Shown here: positions 37,580-46,724 of the stretch, piece after piece | Layout: the number at the start of each line of letters is the position of its first letter | Numbering within the stretch: the stretch's first letter is position 1 | Origin: Streptomyces glaucescens | Lineage (GTDB): Bacteria; Actinomycetota; Actinomycetes; Streptomycetales; Streptomycetaceae | Assembly (NCBI RefSeq): GCF_000761215.1 | Contig: NZ_CP009438.1 | Coordinates: forward strand, 3,155,001-3,219,000 | DNA length: 64,000 nt | Direction: 5' to 3' | The notes under the pieces: model-generated | The model's input: only the letters and a program-made list of their open reading frames with translations | Databases searched by the model: none | What the model was told of the DNA's origin: nothing | Program-made: the position numbers and the translations under genes

Positions 37580-38086
37580 TCACGCGCCCTTCGCCCGGTA
37601 CCGGCGCATCTTCGCCCGCGCGCCGCACACCGACATCGAGCACCAGCGCCCGCGTCCGGCCGGGCTGCGGTCGTAGAAGGCCCAGTGGCACTCCGGCAGC
37701 TCGCAGGCCTTCAGCCGCTCCCAGGTGCCCTCGGTGAGGGCCTGCGCCACGGCCGCGGCGACCCGGGAGAGCAGCGGCCCGTCCTCGGCGGGCGTGAGGC
37801 GTGCCGAGCCGTCCCGCGGGTCGACGGCGATGTAGAGCGGGGCCCGTGCCAGCAGGTCGCCCAGCGGGGTGACCGGGCGGTGCGGCGGGTGCCCGGCGTG
37901 GGCGAGGCAGGTGGCGCGCAGCGACTCCCGCAGTTCCCGTACGGCGTCCAGGTCGTCCTCCGCGATCCCGAGCCGCTGCCGTGCCCGCGGCGTGTCGAGC
38001 TCGTCGCGCCCGGATCCCAGGTCGACCGTGTTGACCAGGGCCTCGACCAGGGCGAGACCGCCGGGTGCGGGCAGACGCTCATTCAT
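37580..38086 (-). CDS. CGNR zinc-finger transcriptional regulator
   Basis: A 168-residue regulator. The N-terminal part is the ABATE-type stress domain (ALVEALVNTVDLGSGRDEL); the C-terminal CGNR zinc finger reads CELPECHWAFYDRSPAGRGRWCSMSVCGARAKMRR in outline, with four Cys and CGAR in place of the consensus CGNR. ATG at 38086 has no Shine-Dalgarno, but TAACGT sits seven bases upstream as a -10, so the transcript is probably leaderless. It is divergent from two VOC genes across a 97-bp region with three GGTAAC boxes, suggesting that it regulates itself and them. Confidence 0.87.
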   Translation of the reverse strand: MNERLPAPGGLALVEALVNTVDLGSGRDELDTPRARQRLGIAEDDLDAVRELRESLRATCLAHAGHPPHRPVTPLGDLLARAPLYIAVDPRDGSARLTPAEDGPLLSRVAAAVAQALTEGTWERLKACELPECHWAFYDRSPAGRGRWCSMSVCGARAKMRRYRAKGA

Positions 38087-38093
38087 GCTTGCG

Positions 38094-38155
38094 ACGTTAC
38101 CCGCACTGGGGGACCATGGGGTAACCGTTACCGGCTGACCCGTCCAACGGGTAAC
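38094..38155. promoter_or_regulatory. GGTAAC operator cluster between CGNR regulator and VOC genes
   Basis: GTTACC at 38096-38101 overlaps the regulator's -10; GGTAAC-C-GTTACC is a perfect palindrome at 38120-38132; GGTAAC recurs at 38150-38155. Three sites in 60 bp in a divergent promoter region suggest a shared operator. Confidence 0.5.
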
Positions 38156-38183
38156 CGGTCGCACCCTCGACGAGGAGGAAGTC

Positions 38184-38549
38184 ATGGCTCTCGCCACACT
38201 GGGCGTCGTCGTCCTGGACTGTCCCGACCCGCGCAAGCTGGCCGGTTTCTACGCCGAGGTGCTGGGCGGCACCGTGAAGGCGGAGGAGGACGGGAGCTGG
38301 GTCTCCCTGAAGCTGCCCGACGGCCAGGACCTGGCCTTCCAGGCCGCCCCGGGCTTCGTCCCGCCGAAGTGGCCGGCCGCGGACGCCTCCCAGCAGTTCC
38401 ACCTGGACCTGGACGTCGAGGACCTGGACGCGGCGGAGCAGGGCGTGCTCGCGCTCGGCGCGACCGTGCTGGACGCCGGGGACCGCTCCCGCGGCTGGCG
38501 GGTTTACGCCGACCCGGCGGGACACCCGTTCTGTCTGTGTGCCGGCTGA
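38184..38549 (+). CDS. VOC (glyoxalase/bleomycin resistance-like) family protein A
   Basis: A 121-residue protein with paired beta-alpha-beta-beta-beta modules: LGVVVLDCPDPRKLAGFYAEVLGG at the start and RVYADPAGHPFCLC at the end. Potential metal residues include the His of QQFHLDLDV and the C-terminal region. The family includes dioxygenases, isomerases and resistance proteins; this subgroup is generally unassigned. GAGGAGGAAG precedes ATG at 38184. It is followed after 22 bp by a paralogue of similar design, and the pair is divergent from the CGNR regulator, suggesting a small stress- or xenobiotic-response operon. Confidence 0.85.
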   Translation: MALATLGVVVLDCPDPRKLAGFYAEVLGGTVKAEEDGSWVSLKLPDGQDLAFQAAPGFVPPKWPAADASQQFHLDLDVEDLDAAEQGVLALGATVLDAGDRSRGWRVYADPAGHPFCLCAG

Positions 38550-38571
38550 CCCACCGATACCGGAGGTGTCC

Positions 38572-38979
38572 ATGACCCCCGCCGCCGTCTTCCGTTCCGT
38601 GGTCCTCGACTGCCCCGACCCGCGCGCCCTCGCCCGCTTCTACGCCGGGATCGTCGGCGGGGAGCCCGAGGAGACCGCCCCCGACTGGGTGGTCCTCCAG
38701 GTGCCCGGCGGTCCCCGGCTGGCCTTCCAGTCGGCGCCGGACCTGCGCCCGCCGGAGTGGCCGCGCGCCGACCGCAACTCCCAGCAGTTCCACCTCGACC
38801 TGGACGCCGGATCCACCTGGGAGGAGGTCGACGCGGCCGAGAAGCGGGTGCTGGCGCTCGGCGCCACGGTGCTCGACGCGGAGGACTACGAGTCGAAGGA
38901 CTTCCGGGTCTACGCCGATCCGGCCGGGCACCCGTTCTGCCTGTGCCGGATCGAGCACCCCGGACAGGCGTCCGGCTGA
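38572..38979 (+). CDS. VOC family protein B (paralogue of A)
   Basis: A 135-residue VOC protein. It shares VVLDCPDPRALARFYAGIVGG, SQQFHLDLD, LALGATVLDAEDY and the ending VYADPAGHPFCLC with the upstream gene, so the two arose by tandem duplication. It carries a short insertion (AGSTWEEVDAAEKR) before the second module. ATG at 38572 has GGAGG six bases upstream. No substrate can be inferred. It converges on the degenerate dipeptidase gene, whose end is 10 bp away. Confidence 0.85.
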   Translation: MTPAAVFRSVVLDCPDPRALARFYAGIVGGEPEETAPDWVVLQVPGGPRLAFQSAPDLRPPEWPRADRNSQQFHLDLDAGSTWEEVDAAEKRVLALGATVLDAEDYESKDFRVYADPAGHPFCLCRIEHPGQASG

Positions 38980-38989
38980 CGCGTCCGGC

Positions 38990-40117
38990 TCAGCCGTCCA
39001 GCTCCGCGATCTTCGCCGCCGACGGCGCCCGGCGCTGCTGCGCGGCCCGCGCCGTGAAGTCCGCGAGGCGCAGCACCCGCTGGACGTTCCCCCACGTCAG
39101 CAGCGCCAGGTCGGACTCGGTCCAGCCGCGGCGCAGCAGCTCGGCGATCAGATAGGGGAAGCGGGAGGCGTCGCCCAGTTCCTGGGGGTGGGCGACGCCG
39201 GCGTCGTAGGTGCCGGAGAGGCCGACGGACTCGGGCCCGGCCAGGGCGCGGACGTGGTCGAGGTGGTCGGCGACGTCCCGGACGGACGGGCCGGTCTGTT
39301 CGGCGGTCAGCGGCACCAGGCACAGGCCCTTGGCGGCGCCCAGCCCGGTCAGCAGCTCGTCGGGCAGGTTGGCGGGGTGCGGGCGCAGGCTGCGGGCGGC
39401 GGAGCGGGTGGCCAGCACCGGTGCCCGGGAGGTGGCGAGGATCCGGCGGATGGTCGCCTCGGAGGCGCCGGAGAGGTCGGCGAGCACGCCGAGCCGGTTC
39501 ATCTCGCGCACCACTTCGCCGCCGAACCGGGTCAGCCCGGCCTCGCCGGCCCAGGAGGTGCCCGTGAGGGTGAGCACCCGCAGGCCGAGCGCGTGCAGCA
39601 CCCGCAGCAGGCCGAGGGAGTCGTCGAGGGCTGCGGCGGTGGCCGGGCCGAGGACCACCGCGGCCCGTCCGCAGTTGCGGGCGTCGATGACCTGCCCGGC
39701 GGTGCGGGCCAGGCGCAGGCTCTCGGGGTGACCGGCGATCACGGTGCGGACCAGGTCGAGCTGTTCCAGGGTCGCGGCCACCGCCCGGTCGGCGGCCAGT
39801 CCGTCGGGCAGGTGCAGGGAGCAGAACAGCGCTCCGACGCGGCCCTGCCGCAGCCGGGGCACGTCGGTGTCGACGGCGCTCTCCCCGGTCTCCAGGTCGT
39901 ACCAGGGCAGGTGGCGCAGGGCCCAGGGCAGGCCGCTGTAGCCGTCGGCGACGGGGTGCGCGGCGAGCAGGGCGCGGGCGCGGTCCAGCAGGCCGGCGTC
40001 GGGGTCGTCGCCGTCGCCGGGGGCGTGGACGTGGTGCGGGAAGGGTCCCTCCAGTGGCGGGTCGCCCAGCTCGCCGGCCTCGGGCGGGGAGTGCAGATCG
40101 TCCTGGAGTTCGGCCAT
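38990..40117 (-). CDS. catalytically degenerate M19 membrane dipeptidase homologue
   Basis: A 375-residue renal-dipeptidase-fold protein that has lost the metal site. Compared with the intact paralogue at 40801-41994, HxD of the first strand is Y60/G62 (VADGYSG), the bridging Glu is A159 (VLGPATAAAL), the two metal His are G217 (DLSGAS) and R238 (ATRSAAR), and the Asp of GGDYDG is T303 (LSGTYDAG). The fold-defining helices and the C-terminal GWTESDLALLTWGNVQRVL are well kept, so the gene is under selection rather than decaying. It probably binds a ligand or a partner. ATG at 40117 has CAGGAG upstream and a 40-residue extra N-terminus. Confidence 0.85.
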   Translation of the reverse strand: MAELQDDLHSPPEAGELGDPPLEGPFPHHVHAPGDGDDPDAGLLDRARALLAAHPVADGYSGLPWALRHLPWYDLETGESAVDTDVPRLRQGRVGALFCSLHLPDGLAADRAVAATLEQLDLVRTVIAGHPESLRLARTAGQVIDARNCGRAAVVLGPATAAALDDSLGLLRVLHALGLRVLTLTGTSWAGEAGLTRFGGEVVREMNRLGVLADLSGASEATIRRILATSRAPVLATRSAARSLRPHPANLPDELLTGLGAAKGLCLVPLTAEQTGPSVRDVADHLDHVRALAGPESVGLSGTYDAGVAHPQELGDASRFPYLIAELLRRGWTESDLALLTWGNVQRVLRLADFTARAAQQRRAPSAAKIAELDG

Positions 40118-40238
40118 CGCGGGCTCCTGACGTGCGCGGCGTTCGCTTACCGTCACCGTCGCACGGGTGCCCGGGGCCTACCCGGTGGGCATGGCGTTCG
40201 GGGGTACTCCCGGTCCGCGTCCCGGGCCCGGGGCCGGC

Positions 40239-40598
40239 TCATCGGTCCTGTGCCGCCTCGATCACCTGGTCCAGGGTGTCGCGGGAGCGCAGCAGGTCGC
40301 GGATCGTGCGGTCGATCCGGTCCCGCTCGGCGGTCAGCTCGGCGACCAGCCTGGGGGTGGCGACGGCGGACGGGCCGCCGTCGTCGTCGCGCATGCAGGG
40401 CAGCAGTTGCGCGATCTTCGTGCTGCTCAGTCCGGCCGCGAACAGCTCCTGGATGCGGATCACCCGGTCGACGGCGGTCTGGGGGTAGTCGCGGTGCCCG
40501 CCGGGCGTCCGCCCGGCCCGCAGCAGTCCCTGGGTCTCGTAGTAGCGCAGCGACCGCTCGCTCACCCCGGTGCGCCGGGCCAGTTCACCGATCCGCAC
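40239..40598 (-). CDS. MerR family transcriptional regulator
   Basis: A 119-residue MerR regulator. The winged HTH is MRIGELARRTGVSERSLRYYETQGLL followed by RDYPQTAVDRVIRIQELFAAGLS; a coiled-coil helix (VAELTAERDRIDRTIRDLLR) then gives dimerisation. There is a single Cys (C68, LLPCMRDDD), so no metal-sensor pair is apparent and the effector is unknown. GTG at 40598 is behind GGGAGGGG. It sits between the degenerate and intact dipeptidase genes on the same strand, with about 120-bp and 200-bp gaps, so co-regulation is possible but not shown. Confidence 0.88.
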   Translation of the reverse strand: MRIGELARRTGVSERSLRYYETQGLLRAGRTPGGHRDYPQTAVDRVIRIQELFAAGLSSTKIAQLLPCMRDDDGGPSAVATPRLVAELTAERDRIDRTIRDLLRSRDTLDQVIEAAQDR

Positions 40599-40800
40599 GT
40601 CCCCTCCCGCGCTTGGGTCCCGGCCTCTTGTCAGGTTCAGCGTACGGTCGTGGCGCAGCCGCCGGGTGTCCCGGCGGGGACCGGAACCGGCCGTCCTTCC
40701 CGTTCCGCGCCGGGAACGCCGACCGCAGCGGCGGGCGCGTACGGCGGCCCGGCCGGCCGTCCGGACCGCCCGGCGCTCACCGGGTCCGGGCCGCGTCCGG

Positions 40801-41994
40801 CTATGCGCCCGGGCGGTCCGCGTCCAGTGTCTCGATGGTGGCGTGGGAGGCGGCGCGGGTGGCCTTCAGGTGCCGGGCCACGTCCTCCGCCGCGCCCAGC
40901 ACCCGGACCGCGTTCTTCCAGGTCAGCTTGGCCAGGTCGGTCTTCGACCAGCCGCGGTCGAGGAGTTCGGCGATCAGGTTGGGGTAGCCGGAGACGTCGT
41001 CCAGGCCCTGCGGGGTGAAGGCGGTGCCGTCGTAGTCGCCGCCGATGCCGAGGTGGTCGATGCCCGCGGCCTCGCGCATGTGGTCCAGGTGGTCGGCGAC
41101 CGTGGCGGCGGTCGCGACCGGGCGCGGGTGGCGCTCCTCGAAGGCGCGGTGCACCTTCATCGCCTCGGGGGTGGTGTCGAGGTGGTGGAAGCCGTGGGCG
41201 CGCATGTTCTCGTCGGCGGCGGCGGTCCAGTCGACGGCGGCCTGGAGCACGAACTTCGGCACGAACGTCACCATCGCGACGCCGCCGTTGGCGGGCAGCC
41301 GTTCCAGCACGTCGTCGGGGATGTTGCGGGGGTGGTCGCAGACCGCGCGGGCGGAGGAGTGGGAGAAGATCACCGGCGCGGAGCTGGTGTCCAGCGCGTC
41401 GCGCATGGTGGTGGCGGCCACGTGCGAGAGGTCGACCAGCATGCCGAGGCGGTTCATCTCCCGCACCACCTCGCGGCCGAACGCCGACAGGCCGCCGACG
41501 CGCGGTTCGTCGGTCGCGGAGTCCGCCCAGTCCACGTTGTCGTTGTGGGTGAGCGTCAGGTAGCGGACGCCGAGCGCGTACAGGCCGCGCAGGACGCCCA
41601 GCGAGTTCGCGATGGAGTGGCCGCCCTCCGCGCCCATCAGGGAGGCGATCCGGCCCTCACCGCGTGCGGCCTCCAGGTCCGCGGCGGTGAGCGCGGCGCG
41701 CAGCGCGTCCGGGTGGCGGTCGACGAGCCGCCGGACGCAGTCGATCTGCTCCAGCGTCGCGGTGACCGGGTCGGGCAGGTCGGAGCGGACGTACACCGAC
41801 CAGTACTGCGCGCCGACCCCGCCCGCGCGCAGCCGGGGCAGGTCGGTGTGCAGGTGCGCGTCCTGGGGGACGGCGATGTCGCGGGCGTCCAGGTCGTAGC
41901 GGACCTGTTCGCGCAGCGCCCAGGGCAGGTCGTTGTGCCCGTCGACCACCGGGAACGCGCGCAGCAGTTCCCGGGCCTCCTCCAGCGAGGTCAT
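40801..41994 (-). CDS. membrane dipeptidase, M19 family (Sco3058-like)
   Basis: A 397-residue binuclear zinc dipeptidase. The complete metal site is present at numbering identical to the structurally characterised S. coelicolor Sco3058: H20-x-D22 (VVDGHND), E123 (MGAEGG), H191 (DLSH), H212 (FSHSS) and the Asp of GGDYDG. It hydrolyses dipeptides, with known preference for L-D types in Sco3058. There is no signal peptide or anchor, so it is probably cytoplasmic. ATG at 41994. Its degenerate paralogue lies two genes downstream, on the same strand. Confidence 0.93.
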   Translation of the reverse strand: MTSLEEARELLRAFPVVDGHNDLPWALREQVRYDLDARDIAVPQDAHLHTDLPRLRAGGVGAQYWSVYVRSDLPDPVTATLEQIDCVRRLVDRHPDALRAALTAADLEAARGEGRIASLMGAEGGHSIANSLGVLRGLYALGVRYLTLTHNDNVDWADSATDEPRVGGLSAFGREVVREMNRLGMLVDLSHVAATTMRDALDTSSAPVIFSHSSARAVCDHPRNIPDDVLERLPANGGVAMVTFVPKFVLQAAVDWTAAADENMRAHGFHHLDTTPEAMKVHRAFEERHPRPVATAATVADHLDHMREAAGIDHLGIGGDYDGTAFTPQGLDDVSGYPNLIAELLDRGWSKTDLAKLTWKNAVRVLGAAEDVARHLKATRAASHATIETLDADRPGA

Positions 41995-42039
41995 CGCCGT
42001 CCCCTCCGTCGGTCGTGCGTCGGTCGTGTCAGCCGTGCG

Positions 42040-42576
42040 TCACTTGCCGAAGCCGAAGCCGTTGCCGGAGCCCTCGACCTTGGCGCGCAGGCGCTTGCCC
42101 TTCTCGGTGGCCTGGTCGTTGAGGTCCTGCTGGAACTCGCGCATCTTCCCCAGCAGCTCCTCGTCGTGTGCGGCGAGGATACGGGCCGCGAGCAGGCCCG
42201 CGTTGCGGGCGCCGGCGACGGAGACGGTGGCGACCGGGACGCCGGCCGGCATCTGCACGATCGACAGCAGCGAGTCCATGCCGTCGAGGTACTTCAGCGG
42301 CACGGGCACGCCGATCACCGGCAGCGGGGTGACGGAGGCGAGCATGCCGGGCAGGTGGGCGGCGCCGCCCGCACCGGCGATGATCACCTTCAGTCCGCGG
42401 TCCGCGGCCTGCTCGCCGTACGCGACCATCTCGCGCGGCATGCGGTGCGCGGAGACGACGTCGACCTCGTAGGCGATCTCGAACTCGTCGAGAGCCTTGG
42501 CGGCGGCCTCCATGACGGGCCAGTCGCTGTCCGACCCCATGACGATGCCCACGACGGGGCCCGCGGCGGTGCTCAT
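42040..42576 (-). CDS. purE: N5-carboxyaminoimidazole ribonucleotide mutase
   Basis: Converts N5-CAIR to CAIR in purine synthesis. At 178 residues it is a class I Pur[21 protein letters not shown] at the N-terminus, the active-site VVSAHRMP, and [20 protein letters not shown] at 42576 overlaps the stop of purK (ATGA), giving translational coupling. The C-terminus has an extra Gly/Phe-rich tail. Confidence 0.96.
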   Translation of the reverse strand: MSTAAGPVVGIVMGSDSDWPVMEAAAKALDEFEIAYEVDVVSAHRMPREMVAYGEQAADRGLKVIIAGAGGAAHLPGMLASVTPLPVIGVPVPLKYLDGMDSLLSIVQMPAGVPVATVSVAGARNAGLLAARILAAHDEELLGKMREFQQDLNDQATEKGKRLRAKVEGSGNGFGFGK

Positions 42577-43712
42577 TCGGTGATCGTGCCTCTCAGGTAG
42601 CCGGCTGCGTGACGGGCGCGCTCGAGCACGTCGTCCAGGTCGTCGCCGTAGGTGTTGACGTGGCCGACCTTGCGGCCGGGCTTCACGTCCTTGCCGTACA
42701 TGTGGATCTTCAGCTGGGGGTCGCGGGCCATGCAGTGCAGGTACGCCGAGTACATGTCCGGGAAGTCGCCGCCGAGGACGTTGACCATCACGGTCCACGG
42801 GGCGCGCGGGCGCGGGTCGCCCAGCGGCAGGTCCAGCACGGCCCGGACGTGGTTGGCGAACTGCGAGGTGATCGCGCCGTCCATCGACCAGTGGCCCGAG
42901 TTGTGCGGGCGCATCGCCAGCTCGTTGACGAGGATGCGGCCGTCGCGCGTCTGGAACAGCTCGACGGCGAGATGACCGACGACGCCGAGTTCCTTGGCGA
43001 TCGTCAGGGCCATCTCCTCGGCCGCGAGCGCCAGGGCCTCGTCCAGGCCGGGGGCCGGGGCAATGACCGTGTCGCACACGCCCTTCACCTGGCGGGACTC
43101 GACGACCGGGTAGGCGACGGCCTGCCCGTGCGGGGAGCGGACCACGTTGGCGGCGAGCTCGCGGACGAAGTCGACCTTCTCCTCGGCGAGCACCGGCACA
43201 CCGGCGCGGAACGGCTCGGCGGCCTCCTCAACGGAGTCCACCACCCACACGCCCTTGCCGTCGTAGCCGCCGCGGACGGTCTTGAGGACGACCGGGAAAC
43301 CCTCGCCCTCCGCCGCGAAGGCCGCCACGTCGTCCGGATCGCTCACGATCCGGTGGCGTGGACACGGCACGCCGATCTGGACGAGCTTCGCCCGCATCAC
43401 GCCCTTGTCCTGGGCGTGCACCAGCGCGTCGGGCCCGGGGCGCACGGGAATGCCGTCCGCCTCCAGGGCCCGCAGGTGCTCGGTGGGCACGTGCTCGTGG
43501 TCGAAGGTGATCACATCGCACCCGCGCGCGAACTCGCGCAGCGTGTCGAGATCGCGGTAGTCGCCGATGACGACATCGCTCACGACCTGCGCCGCGGAAT
43601 CCTGAGGGGTGTCACTGAGGAGCTTGAACTTGATGCCCAGCGGGATGCCCGCCTCGTGTGTCATACGAGCGAGCTGGCCCCCGCCGACCATACCGACTAC
43701 CGGGAACGTCAC
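42573..43712 (-). CDS. purK: N5-carboxyaminoimidazole ribonucleotide synthase
   Basis: ATP-grasp enzyme that carboxylates AIR using bicarbonate and ATP. At 379 residues it contains the N-terminal [18 protein letters not shown], the ATP-binding [18 protein letters not shown], and the Mg/ATP-site [27 protein letters not shown] at 43712 ([13 protein letters not shown]) is the conserved start; the preceding CTGGGGGC is a weak ribosome-binding site. It is first in the purK-purE pair and is divergent from the GtrA gene, as in mycobacteria. Confidence 0.96.
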   Translation of the reverse strand: MTFPVVGMVGGGQLARMTHEAGIPLGIKFKLLSDTPQDSAAQVVSDVVIGDYRDLDTLREFARGCDVITFDHEHVPTEHLRALEADGIPVRPGPDALVHAQDKGVMRAKLVQIGVPCPRHRIVSDPDDVAAFAAEGEGFPVVLKTVRGGYDGKGVWVVDSVEEAAEPFRAGVPVLAEEKVDFVRELAANVVRSPHGQAVAYPVVESRQVKGVCDTVIAPAPGLDEALALAAEEMALTIAKELGVVGHLAVELFQTRDGRILVNELAMRPHNSGHWSMDGAITSQFANHVRAVLDLPLGDPRPRAPWTVMVNVLGGDFPDMYSAYLHCMARDPQLKIHMYGKDVKPGRKVGHVNTYGDDLDDVLERARHAAGYLRGTITE

Positions 43713-43874
43713 GCCCCCAGGGTATCCGGCGCGCCAGGCGGCCGGATTCCGCCGTTCCCCGGGGGCCATCGGCGGACATTGTGCGGCCCGCCCGCTCGTC
43801 CACAGGCGATCACGGAAGGGGGGTGGTTAGCATGGCTGGGTTGACGAAACCGACGGACGGGGGCTTTCACGACC

Positions 43875-44423
43875 ATGGGACGTGATTCCTCGGGGTTCCC
43901 CGCGGCGCCCCCCAGCTCGTTGCGGCAGCGGCTCGGCCGGCTGACGCGCGAGGCCGCCAAGTTCGGCGCGGTGGGCGGGGCGGGTCTGCTCGTCAATCTC
44001 GCCGTGTTCAACCTGGTCCGGCACGTCACCGACCTCCAGGTGGTGCGGGCCAGTGTGATCGCGACGATCGTGGCGATCGCCTTCAACTACGTCGGCTTCC
44101 GCTACTTCACCTACCGGGACCGCGACAAGAGCGGCCGCACCCGCGAGATGTCGCTGTTCCTGCTGTTCAGCGCGATCGGCCTGGTCATCGAGAACGGTGT
44201 GCTGTACACCGCCACCTACGGCTTCGGCTGGGACAGCCCGTTGCAGAGCAACGTCTTCAAGTTCCTCGGCATCGCCGTCGCCACCCTGTTCCGCTTCTGG
44301 TCCTACCGCAGCTGGGTGTTCCGGGCGCTGCCCGTGCGGCCGGCCTCCGCCGATCCCGAGTCGTTCCTGGAGACGGAGCGGCCCCGCGACCGCGAGCGCG
44401 CCCGGCAGCGGGCCAAGGTCTAG
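43875..44423 (+). CDS. GtrA family membrane protein
   Basis: A 182-residue protein with four transmembrane helices (FGAVGGAGLLVNLAVFNLV, ASVIATIVAIAFNYVGF, LFLLFSAIGLVIENGVL, LGIAVATLFRFWSY) and a charged C-terminal tail. GtrA proteins are thought to help move polyprenyl-phosphate sugars across the membrane for glycan decoration. Location beside purK is conserved in actinobacteria. ATG at 43875 has no convincing Shine-Dalgarno. It ends 19 bp from the convergent histidine kinase gene. Confidence 0.9.
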   Translation: MGRDSSGFPAAPPSSLRQRLGRLTREAAKFGAVGGAGLLVNLAVFNLVRHVTDLQVVRASVIATIVAIAFNYVGFRYFTYRDRDKSGRTREMSLFLLFSAIGLVIENGVLYTATYGFGWDSPLQSNVFKFLGIAVATLFRFWSYRSWVFRALPVRPASADPESFLETERPRDRERARQRAKV

Positions 44424-44442
44424 CCTCCGCCGACCGGGGACG

Positions 44443-45711
44443 CTAGCGGACCGTGCGCTCGTCCTCCTCCGGCTTGCGCACCGGCGTACGCGACAGGAAC
44501 AGGCCGAAGACCGGCGGTGACGCCTGGAGCATCTCCAGCCTGCCCCCGTCGGCCTCCGCCAGGTCCCGGGCGACGGCCAGGCCGATGCCGGTGGAGTTGC
44601 GGCCGCTGATCGCCCGCTCGAAGATCCGGGCGCCGAGGTCGGCCGGGACGCCGGGCCCCTCGTCGGTGACCTCGATGACGGCCTGGTTGCCGGTGACCCG
44701 GGTGCGCAGCGCGACCGTGCCGCCGCCGTGCATCAGGGAGTTCTCGATCAGCGCCGCCAGCACCTGGGCCACCGCGCCCGGCGTGCCGACCGCCTTCAGG
44801 TGCCGCTTGCCGGAGCTGACGATCGCGCGCCCGGCCTGGCGGTAGGCCGGGCGCCACTCGGCGAGCTGCTGCTGGATGACCTCGTCGAGGTCGAAGGTGA
44901 CGGCTGAGCCGGTGCGCGGGTCGCGCGAGTTGGTCAGCAGCCGCTCCACCACGTCCGTGAGGCGTTCCACCTGGGTGAGCGCGATGGTCGCCTCCTCCTT
45001 CACCGTGCTCAGGTCCTCGGTGAGGGTGATCTCCTCCAGCCGCATCGACAGCGCGGTCAGCGGGGTGCGCAGCTGGTGGGAGGCGTCGGCGGCGAGCCGG
45101 CGCTCGGCGGTCAGCATCCGCGCGATGCGCTCGGCGGACGCGTCGAGCACGTCGGCGACCCGGTCCAGCTCGGGGACGCCGTACCGCTTGCGCTTGGGCC
45201 GCGGGTCGCCGGAGCCGAGCCGTTCGGCGGTCTCGGCGAGGTCGGTGAGCGGAGAGGCGAGCCGGCCGGCCTGGCGCAGCGCCAGCAGCACGGCGGCGAT
45301 CACGGCGAGCAGCGCGACCGCCCCGATGATCAGCAGGGTGCGGCCGACCTCCCGGAACACCGCGGAGCGCGGCTCCTGGACGGTGACGGTCTCGCGCTCC
45401 TCGCCCCTGCGGGTCGCCTCGATGACGTCGCCGTCGGGTTTGTCGCCGATCTCGATCGGCGCCCGGCCGGGGATGCGGATGACGGCGTACTGGTCGCCGC
45501 CGAGCTGGTCCCCGAGGAGATCGGGGGTGATCTTCTCGGCGGCGAGGATGCGGCTGTCCACGATGCTGGCCAGCCGGACCGCCTCGGACTCCACCCGTTC
45601 CCGGGCGCTCTCGCTGATGGTGCGCGTCTCGACGATGACCAGGGAGACGCCGAACACGGCGATCACGACGAGCACCACGGCGAGCGTGGACTGGATCAGT
45701 CGGCGGCGCAT
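44443..45711 (-). CDS. sensor histidine kinase
   Basis: A 422-residue membrane sensor kinase. Helices at about 8-28 and 124-146 flank a roughly 95-residue extracytoplasmic sensor region; a HAMP segment follows. The phospho-acceptor is H212 in DASHQLRTPL; the ATPase domain has the N box (LIENSLMHGG), G1 (VTDEGPGVP) and G2 (STGIGLAVARDL). It follows its response regulator on the same strand after a 41-bp gap. The stimulus is unknown; I recognise no named system. Confidence 0.92.
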   Translation of the reverse strand: MRRRLIQSTLAVVLVVIAVFGVSLVIVETRTISESARERVESEAVRLASIVDSRILAAEKITPDLLGDQLGGDQYAVIRIPGRAPIEIGDKPDGDVIEATRRGEERETVTVQEPRSAVFREVGRTLLIIGAVALLAVIAAVLLALRQAGRLASPLTDLAETAERLGSGDPRPKRKRYGVPELDRVADVLDASAERIARMLTAERRLAADASHQLRTPLTALSMRLEEITLTEDLSTVKEEATIALTQVERLTDVVERLLTNSRDPRTGSAVTFDLDEVIQQQLAEWRPAYRQAGRAIVSSGKRHLKAVGTPGAVAQVLAALIENSLMHGGGTVALRTRVTGNQAVIEVTDEGPGVPADLGARIFERAISGRNSTGIGLAVARDLAEADGGRLEMLQASPPVFGLFLSRTPVRKPEEDERTVR

Positions 45712-45752
45712 GTCCTACTTCGCATGGTCTGCTTCCCGGGGCCCGTGGCGGT

Positions 45753-46430
45753 TCAGCTCTTCTCGAAGCGGAAGCCCACCCCGCGGACGGTCGCGATGTA
45801 CCGGGGGTTGGCGGCGTCGTCGCCGAGCTTCTTGCGCAGCCAGGAGATGTGCATGTCGAGGGTCTTGGTCGACGACCACCAGGTGGTGTCCCAGACCTCG
45901 CGCATCAGCTGGTCGCGGGTGACGACCCGGCCGGCGTCCCGCACCAGCACCCGCAGCAGGTCGAACTCCTTGGCGGTGAGCTGGAGCTCCTCGTCGCCCA
46001 TCCAGGCGCGGTGCGACTCGACGTCGATGCGCACGCCGTGGGTGGCGGGCGGCTGCTGGGGTTCGGCGGAGCCGCGCCGCAGCAGGGCCCGGACGCGGGC
46101 CAGCAGCTCGGCGAGGCGGAACGGCTTGGTGACGTAGTCGTCGGCGCCCGCGTCCAGGCCCACGACGGTGTCCACCTCGTCCGCGCGCGCGGTCAGGATC
46201 AGGATGGGCACGGTGTGGCCTTCGGCACGCAGCCTGCGGGCCACCTCCAGGCCGTCCATGCCGGGCAGACCGAGGTCCAGCACCACCAGGTCGACGCCGC
46301 CCTGGATGCCCGCGTCCAGCGCGGTCGGTCCGTCCTCACGCACCTCGACCTCGTAACCCTCCCGGCGCAGCGCGCGCGCCAGCGGCTCCGAGATGGACGC
46401 GTCGTCCTCGGCGAGCAGTACACGGGTCAT
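45753..46430 (-). CDS. OmpR/PhoB-type response regulator
   Basis: A 225-residue response regulator. The receiver has the acidic pair E8-D9-D10, phospho-acceptor D52 (VVLDLGLPG), T80 and K102 (YVTKPF). The C-terminal winged helix carries LQLTAKEFDLLRVLV and the recognition segment TKTLDMHISWLRKKLGDD. ATG at 46430 (MTRVLLAEDD) is preferred over an in-frame extension to 46457. It is the partner of the kinase gene downstream. Its upstream neighbour, the POT transporter, is divergent. Confidence 0.93.
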   Translation of the reverse strand: MTRVLLAEDDASISEPLARALRREGYEVEVREDGPTALDAGIQGGVDLVVLDLGLPGMDGLEVARRLRAEGHTVPILILTARADEVDTVVGLDAGADDYVTKPFRLAELLARVRALLRRGSAEPQQPPATHGVRIDVESHRAWMGDEELQLTAKEFDLLRVLVRDAGRVVTRDQLMREVWDTTWWSSTKTLDMHISWLRKKLGDDAANPRYIATVRGVGFRFEKS

Positions 46431-46724
46431 GAGCAGATGGTAGTCCGAGCGTGACAAGAGACGGGGTGTGATCGGCAGCTCGGTTCTTACCGGTGCCTTG
46501 GCCGCTTCTTACCTTGCGGCGCGCTTGGTACGGACCTGCATCCGAGAGGTGCGATCCTGGTAGGGACCTTCGAAACCGGCCGTGCGGTTCCCCCGACACC
46601 TGTGATCCGCGTCTCAAGTCCTTCCATATCCGGCAGTGTCCTGCCGTATGGTGATTGAACGCCTGTAGCACGCGGTGACCTTTGGCGGCCGTCTTGACGC
46701 TGAAGGTCTCTTTTGTGTGCGGGT

